10,174 nt of DNA, from the NCBI GenBank assembly GCA_025455635.1, contig JALOMF010000104.1, positions 1-10,174 on the forward strand. The letters are read 5' to 3'. Shown piece by piece: positions 1-4,471 of the stretch; the stretch's first letter is position 1, and every line of letters begins with the position of its first letter. Source of the DNA: Saprospiraceae bacterium (lineage in GTDB: Bacteria; Bacteroidota; Bacteroidia; Chitinophagales; Saprospiraceae). The translations under genes were made by a program, and so were the position numbers. The notes beneath the pieces were generated by a model. That model did not search any database and was not told the origin of the DNA. It worked only from the letters and a program-made list of their open reading frames with translations.

Positions 1-109
1 ATTCTGAGTGGTTGTGAGAAATGACGGCGAGATTGGAATATTGGCCTTCGGCAATATCTTCTGGAAGTTCGATGTTGAGTTGTCCTGGCTGGATTTTCTT
101 GTCTGACAT
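1..109 (-). CDS. DUF3467-like protein, 5' part only
   Basis: The minus strand reads from an ATG at 109-107 to the window edge without a stop, giving about 36 residues beginning MSDKKIQPGQLNIELPED and continuing IAEGQYSNLAVISHNHSE. The pattern 'nIeLPEdiAeGqYsNLavIsHs' matches what I know of the start of small DUF3467 proteins, about 100 residues long and common in Bacteroidota, with no established function. The start is supported by a run of A residues directly upstream and no Shine-Dalgarno, as is usual in the phylum. The gene is divergent from the methyltransferase at 256. The rest lies outside the window, so the family call rests on the N-terminus alone. Confidence 0.75.
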   Translation of the reverse strand, partial: MSDKKIQPGQLNIELPEDIAEGQYSNLAVISHNHSE

Positions 110-137
110 TTTTTTAATTTTTACGGTTTATGTCCAA

Positions 138-165
138 TTGAATTTTTAGGCAAACTGCATTTTTG
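138..165 (+). promoter_or_regulatory. Candidate promoter for the methyltransferase gene
   Basis: TTG (138-140) is followed after 17 nt by CATTTTTG (158-165), one mismatch from TAnnTTTG. It would give a leader of about 85 nt before the ATG at 256 and would overlap the minus-strand gene's leader region. Weak evidence by motif only. Confidence 0.25.
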
Positions 166-174
166 CCAACGGTG

Positions 175-204
175 CAAATATTAGGAACGTTTTCCAAAGG
201 GCAA
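175..204 (-). promoter_or_regulatory. Candidate promoter for the DUF3467-like gene
   Basis: Read on the minus strand, TTG (204-202) is followed after 19 nt by AATATTTG (182-175). The Bacteroidota sigma form is TTG-N17-23-TAnnTTTG, so there is one mismatch. The implied start of transcription is about 60 nt upstream of the ATG at 109. Such short degenerate motifs occur by chance, so this is tentative. Confidence 0.35.
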
Positions 205-255
205 TGGTTTCAGTGCCTTTCTCTTATCACAATATCCAATTAGAAAAAATACAAC

Positions 256-1074
256 ATGGAAAATCAATGGGACAAGTTTTTTGACGAAAACAAAAAGGTC
301 TGGAACGACCGGGTGGACACACACCTCAAATCTGACTTCTACGACCATGCTAATTTCATGGCTGGGAAAAGCTCCTTAACGGAAATAGAAGCCAATGCCC
401 TTGGAGATGTAAACGGTAAAACCCTGCTGCACCTGCAATGCCATTTCGGGCAGGATTCCATTTCATGGGCAAGGCAAGGGGCGAAAGTCACTGGCATTGA
501 CTTCTCTGAAAAAGCCATTGAAACTGCCCGGAATGTAAACCAAGAACTTGGGCTTGACGTGGAGTTTGTCCATTCCAATGTCTATGATTTGATGGATAAT
601 TTGACGGGCCAATTCGACATCGTTTTCTGCACCTACGGTGGCATTCCTTGGCTGCCGGATTTGAATAAATGGGCTGAAATTGTCGGTCACTTCCTCAAGC
701 CCGGCGGCGTTTTTTACCTCGCTGAATTTCATCCCACCTTGTTTATGTTCAATTTTGAAAACTACAAGGTCGAGTACGGTTATTTCACCGAGGAAAAACC
801 TTATTCAGAGGAAATAAGCGGCACCTACGCCGACCACAAAGCGAACGTGCAAGGCGTGGAGAATTTTTGGAACCACAGCATTTCGGAAGTCATCATGCCG
901 TTGGTTGGCCAGGGCTTGCAAGTGCTGGAATTTCAGGAGTATGATTTTTCGCCCTACAACTGCTTCCCAAACATGGTGGAACGGGAGCCACGTCGTTTTT
1001 GTTGGGGCAATTTCGGGGTTCGCTTCCCCCATATTTTCAGCTTGAAAATGCAAAAAAAAGGCTCGACTACATAA
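256..1074 (+). CDS. Class I SAM-dependent methyltransferase
   Basis: A 272-residue soluble protein with the Rossmann methyltransferase fold in order. The SAM-binding loop region is LLHLQCHFGQDS (57-68), which lacks the classic GxGxG but fits a known subset with LDLxCxxGxDs. The acidic end of strand 2 is GIDFS (80-84), the adenine-contact region SNVYDL (107-112), strand 4 DIVFCTYG (121-128), and the post-motif LKPGGVFYLAEFHP (147-160). The C-terminal third (about 165-265) is rich in aromatic residues and probably forms the substrate lid. The substrate cannot be told from the sequence. The ATG at 256 follows an A-rich leader and gives a normal N-terminus; the stop is TAA. It is a single gene, divergent from the DUF3467-like gene and separated from the next gene by a strong inverted repeat. 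Confidence 0.85.
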   Translation: MENQWDKFFDENKKVWNDRVDTHLKSDFYDHANFMAGKSSLTEIEANALGDVNGKTLLHLQCHFGQDSISWARQGAKVTGIDFSEKAIETARNVNQELGLDVEFVHSNVYDLMDNLTGQFDIVFCTYGGIPWLPDLNKWAEIVGHFLKPGGVFYLAEFHPTLFMFNFENYKVEYGYFTEEKPYSEEISGTYADHKANVQGVENFWNHSISEVIMPLVGQGLQVLEFQEYDFSPYNCFPNMVEREPRRFCWGNFGVRFPHIFSLKMQKKGSTT

Positions 1075-1106
1075 GCTAAACCACTTCCGCAAAGCGGTCA
1101 TCAATG

Positions 1107-1143
1107 AATGGCGTTTTTCAAAATTATATTGAAAAACGCCATT
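1107..1143. terminator. Perfect 15-bp inverted repeat, probable terminator
   Basis: The arms AATGGCGTTTTTCAA and TTGAAAAACGCCATT pair perfectly around a 7-nt loop, AATTATA. It lies 33 nt after the methyltransferase stop and is followed by TTTTC, so an intrinsic terminator is the simplest reading. The right arm also contains the TTG of the candidate promoter of the following gene, so an operator role is possible. An apparent ORF start at 1104 lies inside it, which is one reason to place the next gene's start further downstream. Confidence 0.6.
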
Positions 1144-1156
1144 TTCACTATCTTCG
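1129..1156 (+). promoter_or_regulatory. Candidate promoter for the paaE-like/tetR operon
   Basis: TTG (1129-1131), N17, then TATCTTCG (1149-1156), one mismatch from the Bacteroidota -7 box TAnnTTTG. The implied transcript starts about 40 nt before the ATG at 1203. The -33 TTG falls within the right arm of the inverted repeat 1107-1143. Confidence 0.45.
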
Positions 1157-1202
1157 CACCCGAACCTGTGTTCGCCAAGTACCCGCAACCACCAACGGAA
1201 TA

Positions 1203-2279
1203 ATGCCAAAATTTCACAGCCTTAAAGTCCGGGAAATCCGGCGGGAGACCCCTGATTGCGTCTCCATCGAATTTGAAGTGCCAGCTGACATCAAGGAAGA
1301 ATACAAGTTCCTGCCAGGCCAGCATTTGACCTTGAAAACCCAGCTTGACGGCGCCGAGCTTCGCCGTTCGTATTCCATTTGCAGCAGCCCCAACGATGCC
1401 AAACTCCGGGTGGCCATCAAGTCGGTGGAGGGGGGCCAGTTTTCGAACTTTGCCAACCAGGTTTTGCAGAAAGGCGATACCCTCGACGTGATGACGCCAA
1501 TGGGCAATTTTTGCATCGAGACCGAGCCGGGCGCAAGCCGAAGCTATGTCGCTTTTGCCGCCGGGAGCGGCATCACGCCAGTCATGTCCATGCTGAAAAC
1601 AGTGCTGGCAACAGAGCCTGATAGCTTTTTCACCTTATTTTACGGCAATCGCAACACCGAGTCCGTCATTTTTCTCGAAGAAATCGAAGCCTTGAAAAAT
1701 GAGCACATGACCCGCCTGAGCGTCCATTATGTTTTGAGCCAAGAAGACCCCGGCATGGACCTGTTCCACGGCAGGATTGACACTGAGAAATGCCTGAAAT
1801 ATTGCACCAAACTCCTTGATGCCCAATCGGTGGATGCCTTCTACATCTGCGGGCCTGAGCCGATGATAGCCGATGTGCAAGCTACGCTTTTGGGCCTAGG
1901 CATTGATGAAAAACGCATCCATTTCGAGCTGTTCACCACGCCCGGCGCTACCGCTGGAGCTGTTTCACAAAAAAAATGGACTTCGCAAAACAGCGTTTCC
2001 TCTTCGGCCATCACCATCACACTTGACGGCAAGACCTTTACCTACCAACACAACCAAGTCTCGGAAACCGTGCTGGATGCTGCATCCCGCATTGCCCCTG
2101 ACCTGCCTTATGCCTGTAAGGGTGGCGTCTGCTGCACCTGCAAGGCCAAGCTGCTGGAAGGCGAGGTGGAAATGGAGGTTTGCTACGGCCTGGAAAAAGA
2201 AGAAGTGGCAGCGGGATATGTGCTAACTTGCCAAGCACACCCCAAAACCAGCAAGGTCGTACTCAGTTTTGATGAATAA
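1203..2279 (+). CDS. paaE: PaaE/PaaK-type ferredoxin-NAD(P)H oxidoreductase
   Basis: A 358-residue three-domain reductase. The FAD-binding barrel has RRSYSICSS (54-62). The NAD(P)-binding domain has GSGITP (121-126) and YICGPEPM (214-221). The C-terminal plant-type [2Fe-2S] ferredoxin domain has ligands C305, C310, C313 and C343 (C-X4-C-X2-C-X29-C). Order and length match the reductase subunit of the phenylacetyl-CoA epoxidase (PaaE, about 356 residues), which passes electrons from NADPH to the PaaABC oxygenase. No paaABCD genes are in the window, so another oxygenase partner is possible and the symbol is tentative. I chose the ATG at 1203 rather than the in-frame ATG at 1104: the extra 33 residues run through the inverted repeat and promoter and look non-coding, while MPKFHSLKVREI is the typical N-terminus. 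It is followed after 6 nt by a tetR-type gene. Confidence 0.8.
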   Translation: MPKFHSLKVREIRRETPDCVSIEFEVPADIKEEYKFLPGQHLTLKTQLDGAELRRSYSICSSPNDAKLRVAIKSVEGGQFSNFANQVLQKGDTLDVMTPMGNFCIETEPGASRSYVAFAAGSGITPVMSMLKTVLATEPDSFFTLFYGNRNTESVIFLEEIEALKNEHMTRLSVHYVLSQEDPGMDLFHGRIDTEKCLKYCTKLLDAQSVDAFYICGPEPMIADVQATLLGLGIDEKRIHFELFTTPGATAGAVSQKKWTSQNSVSSSAITITLDGKTFTYQHNQVSETVLDAASRIAPDLPYACKGGVCCTCKAKLLEGEVEMEVCYGLEKEEVAAGYVLTCQAHPKTSKVVLSFDE

Positions 2280-2285
2280 AAATTA

Positions 2286-2861
2286 ATGGCAGTTTCACCC
2301 ACCAAAAAGCGGATACTGGACGAGGCGTCCAAGCTGTTTCAAGAAAACGGCTACCTCGCTGCGTCCATGCGTGACCTTGCAAAGCGGGTAGGCTTGCAGG
2401 TGTCCAGCCTGTACTCGCATGTCGGGAGCAAGGAGGAATTGCTGCAAAAAATCTGTTTCGACAGCGCACGGGTGTATTTGGAGGGCATGAAAACCATCGA
2501 AGAAACTGACGCCAGCCCTTCGGAAAAAGTGCGCCAACTCATTGCGCTGCACATCCAAATCGCCACAACAGATGTCACATCCATGACCATTTTCAGCGAT
2601 GAATGGCGGCATTTGAGCGAGCCGTACCTGCAGGAGTTCCGCATCATCCGGCGGGATTACGAGCGGCGTTTCGGGCGGATGCTCCAACAAGGCGTGGATG
2701 CGGGCGAGTTCGCCGAAATGAATGTCACCATTTGCCTGCTCACCATATTCACCTCGCTACGTTGGCTGCACCGCTGGTATCCCGAAAAGCGGGGTATTTC
2801 GGTGAAAAGCCTGGAAACTGAGATTTTGCGCTTCCTTTTCGAGGGCCTGAAGAAGCATTGA
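2286..2861 (+). CDS. TetR/AcrR-family transcriptional regulator
   Basis: A 191-residue protein. Residues 7-54 form the TetR DNA-binding domain: helix 1 TKKRILDEASKLFQENGY, then SMRDLAKRVGLQVSSLYSHVGSKEELL, which holds the helix-turn-helix and the characteristic 'lYsHvgsKeeLl' end. The remainder (about 60-190) is helical, with W87 and the pair RWLHRWY near 160, and resembles the ligand-binding/dimer domain of TetR proteins linked to fatty-acid or aromatic acyl-CoA metabolism; the ligand is unknown. It starts 6 nt after the paaE-like stop, so the two are almost surely co-transcribed. The likely role (inference) is autoregulation of this operon, with the palindrome at 1107-1143 a possible binding site. 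The ATG at 2286 is the only sensible start; the stop is TGA. Confidence 0.88.
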   Translation: MAVSPTKKRILDEASKLFQENGYLAASMRDLAKRVGLQVSSLYSHVGSKEELLQKICFDSARVYLEGMKTIEETDASPSEKVRQLIALHIQIATTDVTSMTIFSDEWRHLSEPYLQEFRIIRRDYERRFGRMLQQGVDAGEFAEMNVTICLLTIFTSLRWLHRWYPEKRGISVKSLETEILRFLFEGLKKH

Positions 2862-2913
2862 ACCAACCCCAACAAGGCCCTGTCATCCGGTTTTCTATTT
2901 TTTTGAAAAAATC

Positions 2914-2961
2914 TTGCGGCACCACTTTCATAGCATTGAAAAACCCTATACATTGCGGCAC
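2914..2961 (+). repeat. Short direct repeat TTGCGGCAC, two copies
   Basis: TTGCGGCAC occurs at 2914-2922 and again at 2953-2961, 39 nt apart start to start, in the gap after the tetR-type gene. It could be a pair of protein-binding sites or chance similarity; nothing else in the region decides. Confidence 0.3.
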
Positions 2962-3051
2962 AAACAATCCGTTGTTTAAAGAAACAACCGCACAAGTACA
3001 CCAATCTGTTTTGACTCAACATTTCAAAATTGAGGGAGTGATTTGGATTTG

Positions 3052-3240
3052 CAATTAGGGCGGGCCTCAGCCGTTGACTTGTCCGGCTTTCCAGAACTTG
3101 TTCTGGGGACAGGAGGATTACCGAAAACAGTCCGACTACCTTATCCATGTGAAGAAGGGGTCTTAAACGCCTTCGTGCTTGTGTGGTTTTTCTTTTTTAC
3201 GAACGTCGGCAAGGAGCATTCCTTGCCGACGTTTTATTAT
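3052..3240 (+). ncRNA. Possible small structured RNA
   Basis: About 180 nt with no coding support, higher in G+C than the flanking gap, ending at a strong intrinsic terminator. Stems seen by eye: CTTGTCC/GGACAGG (3078-3084 with 3107-3113) enclosing a 6-nt bulge and CCAGAA/TTCTGG (3091-3096 with 3101-3106); AGGGCG (3057-3062) with CGCCTT (3168-3173), which would close the whole element (one G-U); and AAGG/CCTT with AAG/CTT nearby at about 3151-3180. Upstream, TGGATTTG (3044-3051) is one mismatch from TAnnTTTG, but I find no well-spaced TTG. The size and long-range closing stem would suit a 6S-like RNA, but I cannot recognise family-specific sequence. It could equally be a tetR 3' UTR. Confidence 0.3.
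3202..3240 (+). terminator. Strong intrinsic terminator
   Basis: The arms AACGTCGGCAAGGA and TCCTTGCCGACGTT form a perfect 14-bp stem with a GCAT loop (3202-3233), followed by TTTATTAT. It is forward-oriented only, since the other strand has no T-tract after the stem. It lies 340 nt after the tetR-type stop and 140 nt before the SPFH gene, so it terminates either the paaE-like/tetR transcript or a separate small RNA, and it insulates the SPFH gene. Confidence 0.85.
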
Positions 3241-3298
3241 TCCCGTGGTCGTGTTTTTTGTGGTGTTTGTGGAACAAATAGCTACCTAATCCCTTTCT

Positions 3299-3325
3299 TT
3301 GACTACATTGTGCCTATTCAGTTTG
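3299..3325 (+). promoter_or_regulatory. Candidate promoter of the SPFH gene
   Basis: TTG (3299-3301), a 16-nt spacer, then TCAGTTTG (3318-3325), one mismatch from TAnnTTTG and one base short of the usual spacing. It lies between a terminator and the gene, so a promoter is expected here. The leader would be about 43 nt. An inverted repeat (3320-3337) covers the -7 box. Confidence 0.45.
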
Positions 3326-3337
3326 TGCTTACAAACT
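3320..3337. repeat. Palindrome over the SPFH promoter -7 box
   Basis: AGTTTGT and ACAAACT form a perfect 7-bp inverted repeat around GCTT. It covers the TTTG of the candidate -7 box and the expected transcription start, the usual place for a repressor operator. It could instead be a weak hairpin at the 5' end of the leader. Confidence 0.4.
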
Positions 3338-3374
3338 CACTTTCCTCCAACCATTTTTAAAACAAACAACAATT

Positions 3375-4298
3375 ATGGAAATACCAATCATGCTTCCAAT
3401 TCTCGTTTTCTTGGGCTTTTTGTTGGTTACTACCGGACTTTTCACGGTGAAACAGCAAACTGCCGCCATCATTCAACGTTTTGGCAAATTCCACAGCATC
3501 CGGCAAGCTGGCCTGCACTTCAAGATTCCCTTCGTTGACACCGTCGCTGGTAAAATCACCATGAAAATCCAGCAGCTCGATGTGCCAGTGGAGACCAAGA
3601 CGAAAGACGATGTTTTCGTCAGCATCAAAGTCTCCGTGCAGTACCTCATCAAGCCCGATTCTATCTATGATGCCTTTTACAAGCTGCAAAATCCCTACGA
3701 GCAGATGTCTTCCTACATCTTCGACGTGGTGCGGGCCGAGGTGCCCAAGATGAAGCTCGACGACGTTTTTGAGCGCAAGGACGACATCGCCGTGGCCATC
3801 AAACGGGAACTGGACGAGGCCATGAACGAGTACGGTTACTACATCGTGAAGGCACTGGTGACGGACATTGACCCAGCCGCTGCGGTCAAAGAAGCCATGA
3901 ACCACATCAATGCTGCCGAACGGAAGAAAACAGCAGCCGAGTACGAAGGCGAAGCGGAAAAAATACGCATCGTGGCCAAGGCGAGGGCGGAGGCCGAGAG
4001 CAAGCGCCTGCAAGGCCAAGGTATCGCCGACCAGCGCAGGGAAATCGCTCGTGGCTTGGTGGAAAGCGTGGGAGTGTTGAACAACGTGGGCATCAATTCA
4101 CAGGAAGCTTCGGCGCTCATCGTCATCACGCAGCACTACGACACGCTGCATTCGGTCGGTGAAAATGCGAACAGCAACCTCATCCTATTGCCGAATGCGC
4201 CATCGGCTGCTACCGACATGCTTTCGCAAATGGTAGCGTCATTCGTTGCCACCAATCAAATGTCAGACAAAGCAGCCCAGGACAAAAAGCTCAAGTAA
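3375..4298 (+). CDS. SPFH (stomatin/prohibitin, band 7) membrane protein
   Basis: A 307-residue protein. Residues 5-24 (IMLPILVFLGFLLVTTGLFT) form one hydrophobic N-terminal segment. The SPFH/band 7 domain follows (about 25-185): VKQQTAAIIQRFGKFHSI, GLHFKIPFVDTV, the QQLDVPVETKTKDDVFV strand, and the AVKEAMNHINAAERKK exit. A charged, alanine-rich coiled coil (about 170-215, EGEAEKIRIVAKARAEAES) comes next, then a looser C-terminal tail. This is the layout of stomatin/slipin and plant HIR-type proteins, which form ring-like oligomers on membranes and organise microdomains or protect membrane proteins from proteolysis. No NfeD partner or protease gene is adjacent. It appears to be a single-gene unit with its own promoter and a hairpin after the stop. 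The ATG at 3375 follows an A/C-rich leader; an ATG five codons later is possible but would cut the hydrophobic segment. Confidence 0.88.
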   Translation: MEIPIMLPILVFLGFLLVTTGLFTVKQQTAAIIQRFGKFHSIRQAGLHFKIPFVDTVAGKITMKIQQLDVPVETKTKDDVFVSIKVSVQYLIKPDSIYDAFYKLQNPYEQMSSYIFDVVRAEVPKMKLDDVFERKDDIAVAIKRELDEAMNEYGYYIVKALVTDIDPAAAVKEAMNHINAAERKKTAAEYEGEAEKIRIVAKARAEAESKRLQGQGIADQRREIARGLVESVGVLNNVGINSQEASALIVITQHYDTLHSVGENANSNLILLPNAPSAATDMLSQMVASFVATNQMSDKAAQDKKLK

Positions 4299-4327
4299 TC
4301 CGGCTTTACCTAACTGCTTTTTTCACA

Positions 4328-4361
4328 AAACGGGCTGTCGGTCTCAACTGGCGGCCCGTTT
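4328..4361 (+). terminator. Hairpin after the SPFH gene, probable terminator
   Basis: AAACGGGC pairs with GCCCGTTT and the stem continues inward through TGTCGG/CTGGCG with three G-U pairs, giving 14 bp around a TCTCAA loop. It lies 30 nt after the SPFH stop. The 3' tract (CCATTTC) is a poor U-run, so termination may be inefficient. Confidence 0.55.
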
Positions 4362-4471
4362 CCATTTCGGAGAATGGGCCATGCTGTTGATTTTTTTTCA
4401 TGGTGGAAAAAAGGAAGTCCTTTGCCATTTGCCCTAAATGCCCGACCATTGTCAATTAAAAAAACAGCAAC

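Larger units (their letters stand above)
2862..3374. other. 513-nt intergenic region with structured elements
   Basis: No convincing protein gene lies between the tetR stop and the SPFH start. Visible content: AGGGCCT/AGGCCCT arms spanning the tetR stop; two copies of TTGCGGCAC at 2914-2922 and 2953-2961; a short hairpin GTTGTTT/AAACAAC in the interval about 2972-2990; a hairpin with a near-perfect palindrome at 3078-3113; a weaker stem at about 3145-3186; a strong intrinsic terminator at 3202-3233; a likely promoter at 3299-3325 with an overlapping palindrome at 3320-3337. The ORFs that cross it are T-rich translations running through the terminator and are not supported. Confidence 0.7.

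Noticed and set aside
1104..1202. 33-codon N-terminal extension of the paaE-like gene from an in-frame ATG at 1104
   Set aside because: It would translate the 15-bp inverted repeat and the candidate promoter, and it adds residues not typical of the family; the ATG at 1203 gives the usual N-terminus.
2858..3058. 66-residue ORF overlapping the tetR-type stop
   Set aside because: It starts at a TTG, has no domain or signal feature, and shows no coding character.
3052..3240. SRP 4.5S RNA, tmRNA or RNase P RNA as identity of the structured region
   Set aside because: The conserved SRP GGAAGCAGC-type tetraloop region, the tmRNA tRNA-like ends and the RNase P core motifs were not found.
3043..3360. 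105-residue ORF in the intergenic region
   Set aside because: It runs straight through the terminator at 3202-3233 and the SPFH promoter, has a T-rich translation full of F/L/V, and matches nothing I recognise.
3357..4019. 220-residue minus-strand ORF opposite the SPFH gene
   Set aside because: It is H/L/V-rich antisense of a strong coding frame, a typical artefact in this base composition.
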